Shown here: piece after piece, positions 45,206 to 56,300 of the stretch
Layout: the number at the start of each line of letters is the position of its first letter
How positions within the stretch are numbered: the stretch's first letter is position 1
NCBI GenBank assembly: GCA_036365455.1
Contig: JAWQUS010000009.1
Span: 4,494,001 to 4,558,000, forward strand
From: Macrosoma leucophasiata
Taxonomy: Eukaryota; Arthropoda; Insecta; Lepidoptera; Hedylidae
Reading direction: 5' to 3'
DNA: 64,000 bases
Translations under genes and position numbers: made by a program
The notes under the pieces: generated by a model
Database searches by the model: none
What the model saw: the letters and a program-made list of their open reading frames with translations, nothing else
What the model was told of the DNA's origin: nothing

Positions 45206-45648
45206 CGTAAGTAAATAATGATTTGTCTATAAATTCATCGAGTGGACAGTAATTAAAAAATAATCTTAAGGCCATCTACCCACTTTAATATTTATATCTA
45301 CGAAATATATCGGAAGTTTTATTGTAATACTGCTATTTGGCTATTTACGAATACCATATTTCTGTGAATGAAGACATTAGCATACAATGGGGGTCTTAAT
45401 TAAGTAGGTAGGTATTGTTTTATCTTGATAATTATCTGAGTAAGTATTTAAAATGATAATATTTCTTACATGAATGCTTCCCATGTGTGCCCTCTACCTA
45501 TTAGGCTTAGCTGTGCAAAATAGATTACCTTGGCTGTAAGCATCAATGGCGGTGGACTTACATTTAATTTACTAATCGTGTAAACAAAATTATGTTTTTG
45601 TTTTTTTTTTTGTATATTAAAATGAATAAAATTTATCAGCGACCACTA

Positions 45649-45959
45649 TGTAACTTCACGCCTGTAATCCCCGAAGGGGTAGGCAGAGGCAAATGCATGC
45701 ATTCAATCATACATGCAAACACCCACGACTCGCCGGTTACGTTTTGGCCCATGTAACAGGTGGCGAACCTGTTGCCATCTCCGGGCACATTACCAAACTC
45801 CGGGGTACTGGGAAACTTCCAGAAAATGGAAAAATCCCAATAGAAGCAGAGATAAAGGATTTTAAACCGTTATCTCTAATATCCCCCGACCCGGGAATCG
45901 AACCCAGGACCTCCAGCGTAATAGTAGTGACCTGCTACCACTACGCTACTGAGGCAGTT
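45649..45959 (-). mobile_element. tRNA-derived SINE, full length
   Basis: Best-preserved copy, 311 bp, flanked by an 11-bp duplication AGCGACCACTA (45638-45648, 45960-45970). On the minus strand: tRNA-like head with A and B boxes, body with TTTTTCCATTTTCTGGAAG, tail TACCCCTTCGGGGATTACAG. Confidence 0.95.
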
Positions 45960-46074
45960 AGCGACCACTAGTTATAATATATTAGATAATACAGCAATAA
46001 AGGGTAAGTTGAGTATAGTAGGTTAGTTAATTTTACACCGAAAAATACAAATAACACAGAATATAAGAGGCAAT

Positions 46075-46460
46075 AGTAAACAGTACAACTACATAGAAGA
46101 TGTAAGAAAGAGACTTTGTGTGAATGATAGTATCGGTGTAAAAATGAAAATAGGCATGCTCCGATGGTTCGGGCATATAGAAAGAATGTCGAATGAGCGA
46201 ATGACTAAACAGATATACAATGCGAATGTGGATGGTTGCAGAGGCCCATGAAGACCACGGCTGACCTACCATGACCAAATAGGTCGAGTTCTGTCTGATG
46301 GTGGGGTCAAAAGTCTTAGGAATCGGCGTGCATGTATGAAGAGAATGATGAAGGTAGACGAAGCACGAGAGGTTTGTCTGAACCCGGATATCTGGCGCTC
46401 CACACTCTCTGCCTACCCCGTTAGGGACCTGGCGTGAAGATACATACATACATACATAGA
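46075..46460 (+). pseudogene. LINE 3' end: RT C-terminus plus (CATA)n tail
   Basis: Reads GMLRWFGHIERMSNERMTKQ, then YNANVDGCRGP, a stop in place of Arg, RPRLTYHDQIGRVLSDGG, NRRACMKRMM, DIWRSTLSAYPVRDLA and a stop, then a CATA microsatellite. This is the conserved C-terminal end of an insect non-LTR RT protein family. The premature stop near 46252 and the 5' truncation make it inactive. Confidence 0.88.
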
Positions 46461-46481
46461 AAATCTTTAAGCTTTTTTGTG

Positions 46482-46770
46482 TGGTGGTAGAGCTCCAGTG
46501 ATGGAGCTCGCGGGCGTAGGCACCACCGCATTACATAATATACTTGCCGCTTAATGGTAGTGTTCAGCACTATCATGTTCCGGTCAGGTGGTAATGTAAT
46601 TGTAATTTCCGGCACAGAGGCATAACACCTTAGACCTCAGAAGTGGTAACGCATCTGCAGTTTGACATCTGGTCTTTGCGTGGGTGTCTATAGGCTGCAG
46701 TCATCACTTAACATCAATGTGAACTTATTGAGAACTGCATGCTTGTATGCCACTTTCATGACATAAAAGA
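46482..46770 (+). repeat. GCATTAC-type SINE-like repeat, good copy
   Basis: About 285 bp: GTGGTAGAGCTCCAGTGATG, GTAGGCACCACCGCATTAC, CACTATCATGTTCCGGTCAG, AACGCATCTGCAGTTTGACA, AACATCAATGTGAACTTA, ending GCCACTTTCATGACATAAAA. Ten or more copies lie in the window. No tRNA-like promoter is obvious. Confidence 0.85.
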
Positions 46771-46868
46771 AACAATGCACAGCAAATTATCTGTAGATTA
46801 TTGGGGCGCCTTTTGATAAACTTATCGAAGTATCCATCGAAAGTCACCAAAAAATATTTGATCCTGAC

Positions 46869-47563
46869 TAGTGATGGGCAAATGCGAATGAATCATTCGA
46901 ATGATTTTTCGGGTAAATAGTAAGTAATGTAAAGAGTAAGAGAAAAATAAAAGAAGCCGTAGTCAAATCGCAATTTTTATTTTCAGGCACAACCAAATAT
47001 TTCTTATGGCACAGTAAAAACAATCAACTAAAAATACAAATACTAAAATAAAAGTTAAAACTTTTAAAAATTAATAATTCAACGTGACAACGCGGTCAAT
47101 CTTCTGGATAGATCCTTTGTAGCACCTAAGTGTCAAAATAAAGAAATAAACTTCTCTCAAGTAAACAATTTTTTTGCACAATTACTTAAAAAAACAAATT
47201 ACTTAAAGAAAAAAAACAATAAACAAATCTGAAAACAACATTAAAATTAAATAAGGTTTGCGACTTAATGCAAAATATTCTTATTACCATAATAGAAATA
47301 AATAGGGAAAAATGAAATTACTATTTTTTTAGGTAGGTACAACCCTAAAATTTCAAATGAAAAAAACATTCAAATACCGAAAATATATTCAAATGAAAAA
47401 AAAAACATACGAATATCAAAATGTCATTCGGATGAAAAAAAAAACATTCGAATATCAAAAGTTTATTCGAATGAACAAGACATTCGAATGACTGTTCGAA
47501 TACTGGTTACAAAATCATTCGAATAATTCGATTGTTACTTTCATAAACAATCGCTCATCACTA
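46869..47563. mobile_element. 695-bp hAT element rich in ATTCGAAT
   Basis: Ends TAGTGATGGGCAAATG and (inverted) TAGTGATGAGCGATTG, flanked by ATCCTGAC (46861-46868) and GTCCTGAA (47564-47571), 6 of 8 bases shared. Subterminal ATTCGAATGA motifs cluster at both ends. The interior is A-rich with no transposase. Confidence 0.82.
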
Positions 47564-47571
47564 GTCCTGAA

Positions 47572-48365
47572 TCCCGCTGTATGTGAACGCGCTGTAACCT
47601 ATACTATAGATATATATTTTAACGCGCTATAACTAAGCTCTCATGACAAGCCAAAAAATTAAATATTTATATTATATTTTTAAGTTAAATATTTTTTACC
47701 ATTATTATTAAAGTCATTAAACAAACAAGACAATGCGGAGCATAGTCGTTAACCTGTACGTCAAGGATAGTATACCAAGGTATATATATATCAACAATTA
47801 ACTTGTTTTTTCACCACTAAAGTCGCGCGGAGTTACTTCCTCTACTCATAAGCACACCGCGGACACTTAACCAAAATTCCATACAAACGCTTAATTTGGT
47901 CTCTATTACACAGAAATCAAACAGTGACTTGTAGTGGCACGTGCACCTGTGTGCGTAGCACGTTTAGAATACCAAACGTCGCCCATAAGAAGGGAGGAGG
48001 TTGGGTGAGGCGGAGAAATCGGGCGGGACGTCGTAGTGTCCATTCTATACGTAGTATTATTACATATTCTCTGCCATAAGTACTAAAATGGAGCACATTG
48101 TATTGTAATTGCCATGTCTAGTAGACAGGCCACTGCTGCTACGTTAGTGTCCTGACTCCTGAGTTCGATCCCAAGCTAGAAATTACCCCCAGAGCTATTA
48201 CGATTTTTCCATTTTTTGCCAGTTTTCAAACGCCAGCCTTGGAGTTTGGTAAAATGCAAAGCAATTAAAATATAAAACATCTGTAATTCACTCATCGTTA
48301 ATTCAGTAATAATACAGATAGATACCTAATCTATCTTCTGCCAAATGGTAGTATTTAGTACTATC
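47572..48365. other. gene-free stretch
   Basis: No gene. 48042-48074 is identical over 33 bp to 3649-3681 inside the CHRAC-16 intron. A tRNA-like B box (GAGTTCGATCCCAAG) lies at 48159-48173. Confidence 0.4.
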
Positions 48366-48830
48366 TACTGGTGGTAGAGCTCCAGTGACGGAGCTCGCGG
48401 GCGTAGACTCCACCGCATTACCTAATATACTTACTTGCCGTTAAATGGTCGTGTTCAGCACTATCGCGTTCCGGTCAGGTGGTAATGTACGGCCCTGTAA
48501 TTTCCGGCACAGAGGCATAGCACCTTAGGCCTCAGGAGTGGTAACGCATCTGCATTTTGATTTGGTCTTTGTGTAAGTGTCTATAGACTGCAGTCATCAC
48601 TTAACATCAACTGTGAACTGCATGCTTGCTTGCCAATTCCATTACAATAAAAAAATAAAACTATCGTATTCCAATTCTATGGTAATGTATGGCCCTGCAA
48701 TAACTATCACAAAGGCATAACAACTAAGAAACAGTGGCGCATCTGCATTTGGACCTTTTGGTTGAGTATGGGTGTCTATAGGCTTTTATATGCTGTCTAT
48801 ATGCTTGTTTGCCACTTTCATTACATAAAT
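48366..48830 (+). repeat. two GCATTAC-type repeats in tandem
   Basis: 48366-48650 is a near-complete copy ending ATTCCATTACAATAAAAAAA; 48661-48830 is a 5'-truncated copy in the same orientation (GGTAATGTATGGCCCTG, GCATCTGCATTTGGACC). The second starts right after the A-rich tail of the first. Confidence 0.8.
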
Positions 48831-49440
48831 AATGCATTCTATTTGAAGTAGGCGATGTGTCTTATAAATCCAAAATTCCATATTACAAGAAATATCTACC
48901 TACTATCAAAATTAAAAAACCTAAATCAGTTTTGGAGCGATATTGAAATCAGTGATCATAAAGTGCGTAGATCAGGCGTACGGGAAACATTATAAGAGGC
49001 GGGCGAAACTACAGGACATAGCAAGTGTAAATAATATAAAAATTGATTCTTTCCATATGCATAATTGTTTCGTTTCTTTTAAATGTATTATGTGTTTTTG
49101 ATTATTATTAGTGGTTATTCACTCTAGGTTAGTTTAAAAAAAGTGCTCTCCAGGAGCCTTATTATATGAAATAAAGAAACATAACTAAGTACTGATTGAA
49201 TTGAACATCATAATAATATGTAGGTATATCTCTTAGAGTAAATAATAATATACTAGTAGTAATTCCATATAATAACTATTGCAAGATGTAGATCCTATAT
49301 AAAAGATTTAAACTTGATTACGACAAGAAATGTTTGAGCTGCAGTTAATTCCACTAGGATTTTGTAACTTAAATACTATTGCTATCTACCATCACCATCC
49401 GAAACATTTAGAAAACCACAAGCTTAGCTCGTAGCACAAG
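48831..49440. other. gene-free stretch
   Basis: AT-rich, nothing recognised. Confidence 0.4.
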
Positions 49441-49570
49441 AGCCCACCGCCACTTTTTAACCGACATTTGTTACCGAATTCAAAAAAGTAGTAGGTTCTA
49501 TGACGTGTAAGACTGTATCCATGTTTTTTGTTAATTTTCACCTATCTGTCAAATGAATTTACAGATTAAA

Positions 49571-49735
49571 AAAAATTTTTTTTGAGTTTCTTAGGGTACG
49601 GGCATTGATCCCTATCAAACTGCTTCGTAGTCTCATTATCGTCAAGTGTATTAGTTACACTTGGCGATAATGAGACTACGTAGCAGTTTACCCTACCCTA
49701 TATCTATACCCTATGAAACTCAAAAAAAAATTTTT
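49571..49735. repeat. 165-bp imperfect palindrome
   Basis: Inner arms of about 33 bp (ACTGCTTCGTAGTCTCATTA... and its complement ending at 49689) and outer arms (AAAAATTTTTTTTGAGTTTC and GAAACTCAAAAAAAAATTTT) are separated by unpaired sequence. Looks like a small fold-back MITE. Confidence 0.85.
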
Positions 49736-49767
49736 ACTTGTTTTCTAAACTTATTTACATTACATAT

Positions 49768-49890
49768 TACCGAAGTCCTCAAATCAGCTAAGCAGCATGA
49801 AGATAAGCTGACTTGAGGACTTCGGTAGCTTAGTAGATAGAGCGACAGGACTAGTGATCTCAGTCGCGGGTTTAAGTCCCGATTGAAATA
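49768..49890 (+). repeat. hairpin joined to a tRNA-like SINE head
   Basis: CCGAAGTCCTCAAATCAGC (from 49770) pairs with GCTGACTTGAGGACTTCGG (to 49826). The right arm runs on into TAGCTTAGTAGATAGAGCG (A-box-like) and CGCGGGTTTAAGTCCCG (B-box stem-loop). There is no acceptor-stem pairing, so this is a tRNA-derived relic, not a tRNA gene. Confidence 0.6.
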
Positions 49891-50566
49891 AGCTTGGGGA
49901 AAAAGTTTCTTCGCATTTTTTAAGATAATTCAAAACATTTTTAATATAGTTTATTTAAATTTAACTAAAGTATGTATGTACCATTTTGTTCGATAACCTT
50001 TTGCCATCTTGTAGGTAGGGACATGATCCCATTGCTATAAAAATTTTGGGACTTCTCATCAAAATACCGCGACAAGTAGATTTGGCAGTCCTCTCGTGAT
50101 GTTAACCTAACATTGCATAAAAAATTCTGAAGAGACTGAAACAGGTGGAAATCTGAAGGTGCAAGGTCAGGACTATACGGCGGATGCATTAACACCTCCC
50201 AGCCAAACTCTCTTAATTTTTGCTGAGTGGCTATAGATGTGTGAGGTCTAGCGTTATCATGATGAAACACCTCTCAACTTCTTGCTTTAATCTCATCAGT
50301 TGTTCACAGTAGAGTTCAGAATCGATAGTCCTGCCTGGTGGTAATAGCTCATAATGAATAATGCCCTTCCAATCCCACCACACACACAACATCACCTTAT
50401 TGCGAGTTATTAATCACACATTTGCCTAATTTGAAATGGAATTATGTTCTTTAAAATTTTAACTTTCAATGATACCAAAACCAGCCAGATACAAATACTA
50501 CAGCCAAAGAGATTTTATTACAAGTTCATACATACTATAATGCGAAAAGACTTTTTCCCCAACCTA
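49891..50566 (-). mobile_element. internally deleted mariner element
   Basis: Inverted ends with GGGGAAAAAGT-TTCGCAT on the left and ATGCGAAAAGACTTTTTCCC on the right, next to TA dinucleotides. About 676 bp, roughly half the usual 1.3 kb. The interior encodes the C-terminal half of a mariner transposase on the minus strand. Confidence 0.88.
49965..50400 (-). pseudogene. mariner transposase C-terminal half
   Basis: The main frame 50270-49965 contains HHDNARPHT and HPPYSPDLAPSDFHLF. Counting between the Asp of HDN and the Asp of PSD gives 34 residues, the DD34D spacing of mariner. Upstream (50400-50280) another frame continues the family text (WWDWKGIIHYELLPPG, TIDSELYCEQL). The N-terminal DNA-binding domain is gone and the frame is broken near 50275, so it is inactive. 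Confidence 0.92.
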
Positions 50567-50589
50567 TTATGATAAATGTTACAGTAGGC

Positions 50590-50960
50590 TCTCAGGCTAG
50601 ATCGCAACGAGTGTACCATAACAAAATATATTAAACCTAGGTTTATGTCTAGGTAATACCGGTTTTACGTTTTCTCCTTTCTCAATTGGCACATTGTATT
50701 CGCAGTGAATTAAATATGGTACAGACCTATATCTATCATGTTGTGGTCCAAGAGCTAGTGAACCCTTCGGGTATCGAAATGCCTGTGAGCCTAGATTTTT
50801 TTTTAAGGATGAGTCATAATATGCTAAGTACGATAGCCATTGCCTGGGAAGGATCAGCCCGTGGAAGTAACTTTCCTCATCAAAAGTTCTGGATTTCTGA
50901 TGAGAAAAGTTACTTCCATATTTTTGATCTGACAGCCATAGTTTTGGGACCATAATTGTT
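50590..50960. repeat. unclassified segment with a long hairpin
   Basis: GGAAGTAACTTTCCTCATCA (from 50862) pairs with TGATGAGAAAAGTTACTTCC (to 50917). ACCTAGGTTTATGTCTAGGT at 50636-50655 is a second small palindrome. A related AAAGTAACTTTTCTTATCA occurs at 51198. Both strands stay open for about 118 and 89 codons without recognisable domains. Confidence 0.5.
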
Positions 50961-51237
50961 GCGTCTTATTTATTGTTGTAGTGGTGTTTCGATGAAAACG
51001 GAAGGACGAATTCAATCAAATTTATGTATCGAGCGTATCATGTAATGTAAATTGTACATCAATTAGCCTGCTATTGATACGATTGAGTCGCTCATTTGCA
51101 GTAAACAAATCGTGATTTTCTTTAAATATCCGAACATAAAAAGTCAACTTTAAGAGGCAACATAAATGGTCGCAATTGAGCCAGATCTAAAATTTGAAAG
51201 TAACTTTTCTTATCAAAAATCCAGATGACGTGACAGG

Positions 51238-51352
51238 TTGATCCTTGCCAGGCGATGGTTTTTGTACTTATCATGTTATGATTCATCTATACAAAAAATT
51301 CTAGCCTTACAGGGCCAACGTTACTCGGAGGGTTCAGTATCTCTCCTACTAT
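51238..51352. repeat. dispersed repeat shared with 39276-39384
   Basis: TTGATCCTTGCCAGGCGATG, GGGCCAACGTTACTCGGAGG and CTCTCCTACTAT in the same order as the earlier copy. Both copies lose similarity after CTACTAT. Confidence 0.75.
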
Positions 51353-51729
51353 TGCTTTTACTGGGCTAAAACAAGTATACGAATGTAGTTATTGCATGAA
51401 CATTTGTGACTTTCACCTACGACCAAAAAACACTATCCGCAGTCGTAAAGTCTAGAATCTCAGTCTGTGTTATTAATTCAACATGAAAGTATTAAACAAG
51501 CATATTATTTAGGGTAAAACTACGACTACTTAAGAGACATTTAAAACAGGACGTGTAAATATTCCACACCAAGGCGGATTATAAATCCTGGGTAGGTATA
51601 GTAAAATGATCACTCCCAAAACTTCGGCACCAAATCACCTATCCCTCCGGATCAAACACCCCAATAACAAACGTGCAAGCCACTCACTAAATTGAAGACT
51701 GTACCGAGGTACCGCAGATCTGGTTATTG

Positions 51730-51909
51730 TCCTTGACGACGCACGTGGTCAGGTTTGGTGTTTACTTCTCGACGCCGGCGTCTTCTTCAACCATAAATTG
51801 ATTTCCACCAGCTTATTCAGAGGGTCCGATAACTTCGGAATCAAATCTCAGTGCAAATTCAAAGATTTTTTATTATTATAAAATCGTGTTTTCACAATTG
51901 ATTGATAAG
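51730..51909 (+). other. candidate non-coding 5' exon of the SDR-like gene
   Basis: Repeat-free sequence with GACGACGCACGTGG and TTCTCGACGCCGGCGTC is followed by a donor-like GATAAG|GTAAGAG at 51909/51910. It lies 1.4 kb upstream of the first coding exon, where a CCCAG acceptor-like site (53419-53423) precedes an ATG. Pure inference without transcript data. Confidence 0.3.
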
Positions 51910-53100
51910 GTAAGAGAGTAATGAAAAAATCGTCATTTGTTTATTTTAATTCGATTATTTAAAACAAACTTTTTTCTTTTTATATTCGACCAGTCATGGT
52001 CGCGCTAATTCTCATTAGGCCAAGTAAAAACTCTTTGGACGCCCGGAAAATCAAATTAGTGCTAGCGATACACATCAGCCGTTAGGCATTCAATCCAGAG
52101 GGACAGAATAATGAAGAACCAAACAGCTACTAATCTTACTTATTTTTCAAGCTTAGAGTAGGTAATATACGTACATACATGTCATTACGATCAGTCATAC
52201 TTAAAATACAAAAAATGACCTTGCTATGTGACAGGAAGATGACAATCAGACAACCTTGACAGTACCATAGTAAAGATGATCGTTATTATCTACGGTTTTT
52301 GTACACTTCTTAATCTTAAGTAAGGAAGGAAGTTATGAAATGTTCATGGTGAAAGGAATCCCACCCGTTGTTCATCCCAACCTCGAAATCGAAATCACAG
52401 TTGACGATCATTGACCTATGTCTTAAAGTACTAGACAGGACATTCCCCTTGGTAGCATGGCTCCAGTTTCCAGAAGTCTATTTACCATTCTTTCACATAG
52501 TAATTTTCAAATAACGTGGAATCGTCTCCCTTGAATGTCTGTTAAATCAATTTAAAAACGGAACCGGCTATTTGTTCCTCTTGTCTTCTTTATAGGTATG
52601 TAAACCTCGTTGTTGAGTTGTTGAGGATCTAAAGTTTAATATCTAGACGACTGATCTCGGGCGAGCGAGACAGACCCTAAAGACCATAAACTAGCTAGCG
52701 CATTTTCTCTATACTATGCATTATATTGGTGCGTCGCGTACGTAAGTCGCAGACATGTTCTTAAGTAATCGAACGTCCGAGCTGAATGTCCCACGACTGT
52801 GCATACTTGTCGGACGTCAGCCGCTGCTGACGAATGTATCCGATAATTTATTTACTCCTTAAAAACCAGAGATTTCTGTGTAGATGCGTCGTATCTCTTG
52901 GAGTGCGACCGCCTATCGAAATTGCTGTCGTCATTGCTATTAAATTTTCATATCGAATAAGTTTTCATATAAGATAATATATAAGAATAAGTTTTCATAT
53001 CGGTAGCTCCTTTAAAAGCAGTAGTGATAATCTGACATGTTCTTGCTTTCGTAGGTGATAAACAAGCGATGACGGTAGATTATTTAGATTATTGTTATTT
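51910..53100. other. gene-free stretch
   Basis: No recognised repeat or gene. Confidence 0.4.
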
Positions 53101-53107
53101 AGTAATA

Positions 53108-53308
53108 GTCGTAACACACCTCCGGATTTGGTACTAAGCGGACAGCGGATTTGGTACGCTCCGAAGCAAATCTGGTCGTGTGTAGAGGAGTCCGGCGGAC
53201 AGAATTATTATTAATCAAGTCCGAACCGGTCCGTTCGCGTGGGTTTGTAAGGCGGATTCAGTCCGCCGGACACACGGTCAGATTTGGTTCGGAGCGTACT
53301 GAATCCGC
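53108..53308. repeat. GTCCGGCGGAC-rich palindromic element, copy 2
   Basis: Inverse orientation of 18660-18905: GGACAGCGGATTTGGTACGC, GAGTCCGGCGGACAGAATTA, TTAATCAAGTCC, CAGTCCGCCGGACACACGG. It abuts the tail of a GCATTAC-type repeat (53309-53360). Confidence 0.75.
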
Positions 53309-53339
53309 ATCGGACTTAACATCAATGTGAACTGCATGC

Positions 53340-56300
53340 TTGTTTGCCCTTCCTTACATAAAAGTAGTGTTTCAAATGTTGCATATATTAGAACCTACAG
53401 CTCCATATTCAATTGTGTCCCAGCCGATGTCAGAGGCGGTGGAGGCGGCCACAGGCGTCGGGTGGCGGCTGCTGGCCACGCTGGAGGGTGGCTCGCTGCT
53501 CCTCGCCACGTCTGCACTGCTCGCCTACACCGCAAGGAACAGAATCGCAAGGAGACAAAAGAGGCAACGGACTGTTCATAGTGTATTGGTAAGTGGAATT
53601 ATTCATTAGGATAGGGACACGTGGATGGAACTGGAGGTGACCCTATGTTTTTTATACATAGAGCAACGCGGACCACCGGCCGCGGCGGACCGGAGGGGAG
53701 TAGCCATAGCGTATATTACCGATGCAAAACAGTCTGTCATTTTCTGCGGGGGAAAATGCGTATGACGCACACACTATTTACAAAAATCGTCTATTAGCTA
53801 CTACGAAACTCACACCTTGACTTTAACAAAATACATAAACAATTTCACGCATACATTTAATGATCTAGGCGACAGGCATAGGACCACCTTGGCCTTGAAC
53901 TTTGACAGAGGCGAAAGCCTGCATATGGCTATTCCCCTCCGGTCCGACGCGACCGATGGCCCGTGTTGCTCTATGTTTTTATACCCTATGGAGTGTAGAG
54001 ATAAAGTGTACAGTCTCTGTGTGTGAAAAAGGGTCCAACCGTAACCCGTTAAATAAATACATAGTATAGAATACATTTATAAGAAATCACCACCCTTAGT
54101 AAGACCTTGCACCACCACATTACCTAACCTACTTGCGGCTAAATGGTATTCGGCGCTATCGTATTCCGGCCAGGTGGTAATGTCCGGCCCTATAATTTCT
54201 GGCACAGAGGCATAATAACTTATGCCTCAGGAGTGGCCACGCATAAAAATTTAAATCTCTCATGTATGTATGTAGATGTTTATAGGCTACGGTAATTATT
54301 ACGAGTACTTACCGTCAGTGTAAACTGTAACCCACTTATTCATAAACGTATTTTAGCTAAAGTGTTGCTAATCTCTCCTTTGTCTTTTTCTATCCTGCAC
54401 ATTTGACAATGCAACTGACAAGGACAAAGCATTCTATAGCTAAAACGTATCTAATGTACGTTTATGAATAAGAGGGTAAGCTTGTTTGCCACTTCATGAC
54501 AAAAAAAACTCTTATTCTTCGTTAGTCAATATGACTGGCTCCATTCTCCATCTTCCATCAAGCTCAATAATCCTGCCTTATTGTAGTACCTTACTACTTA
54601 CCTCAATTAAAAACAAATCTATAATTGCAGATAACGAATACAACAAATGCAATAGGTAAAGAACTGAAGCAGAGGCTAGAGTTGCGAGGTTGCACTGTAC
54701 GTACAGCGGATTCAGTGACGAGTGGTGTGACGAGCGCAGCGTATGCCGGAGCGGGAAGCGGAGCGGAGAGCGGGTCTGTAGATGCGCTGGTAGTGATCGG
54801 CGCGGAATGCCGAGGAGACCGTTTAGAAAGCATCAATAGTTTAATCACCGAAGATGTTTACGACAACTTAAAGGTGCCTCCATCAATTGTTATATGTATA
54901 TTTTAAGGGGACACAAATCTTTCTCAGTGCCTAACATTTATGTAAAATCAAGGCTATTTAAGTCTATAAGTTTATCTGTTTGGTTATGTTAAGGAATCGA
55001 TTGCCGCGTAACTCGATACTCATTTTAATTGGGAGTACGAAGTCAGTTCCCTTAATTTTGGTAATATGGAAACGGAACTGACTTTGCGCCTATATTTCCT
55101 GTACAATTACGTTTTATAAGTCCCACTTCCACGAGCGATCCTATTCAGAATCACTATATTTTGGGGAATCACCTGAAAGTCATTACTTTGATTCCATTTC
55201 GTAAAAACTTCAACTTATCGTGCTTGATTGTAGGAGGAACATAATCTGCCAACCTGTTCGTGGAGTCATTACCTACAAACCCTGTTCCTGTTTCCCCTTT
55301 CTAGAGGAAGGGGAAAGAGGTTTGTGGGACTGCCACAGCTGCTAGGAGGCTGTTGTTGTTTTTCTCTAATAGAAAAACCGGTCAAGTGCTAGTCGGGCAC
55401 GAGCGGGGCGTGGGGGGGGGGGCGCACGCTAACAACTAAACGGTTAACGGGTTCTTATAGCGAAATTAAAAGAAAAGCTATAATACTTAAGTTGGCGTTA
55501 CAAGTTTGCAAGTACCTAAAAGTCAACGCAATGTTAACTAGATTTTTTTAAGAACTCCATAGAAAATATTTATTTATTTTTTTTATTACATTGTTTAAAC
55601 CTAAAAACTACGGAACCCAACACTCCTCGTGGCCAGACACGCACTTGACCGGTTTTTACTTTTCCAGCTATTAGAAACGCTATCGCCGCAGGTGCGACGC
55701 GGCGGCTGCGTGGCGTGGGCGTGCGAAGGGGGACCGACTGGCATCTACAGTGTCACGAGCGCCGCGTTTGATGCAGTATTACGTGCTAGTTTACAGCACG
55801 TAGCTAAAATGTAAGATTTGCTCTTCATTCTCTGACGGTAACAGTTTTCTTTTTTGCTGTACATCCATCGGAGTTTGGTGAAGCACTCGGAGATGTCAAT
55901 AGGTTCACCACTCGTTACATGGATCATGGGACAAATGGTGACCAGCGAATCGTGGTTTTTCTTTATGTAATGGTAGTGGCAAACCAGCATGCAGTTCACA
56001 TTGATGTTAAGCGATGACTGCAGCCTAAAGACACCCAAACTAAGACCAACATGAAAATGCAGCTGCGGTACCACTCCTGTGGCCTAAGGTGTTATGCCTC
56101 TGTGCCGGAAATTACAGGGGTGTACATTACCACCTGACGGGAACACGATAGTGCTGAACACTAACATTTAGCGGCAAGTATATTAGGTATTGCGGTGGTG
56201 CCTACGCCCGCTCTGTCACTGGAGCTCTACCACCATTAAGAAGAATGTTTGGATTTATGCTTGAATACATGCATTTACCTCTACCTACCCCTTCGGGCAC

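Noticed and set aside
46033..46449. 138-aa minus-strand open frame
   Set aside because: It is antisense to a clear LINE RT C-terminus on the + strand.
50597..50953. 118-aa minus-strand open frame
   Set aside because: Generated by a hairpin-rich repeat with a mirror frame on the + strand.
53810..54076. Frames of 88 and 69 aa within the SDR-like gene
   Set aside because: They fall in hAT MITE copy B in intron 1.
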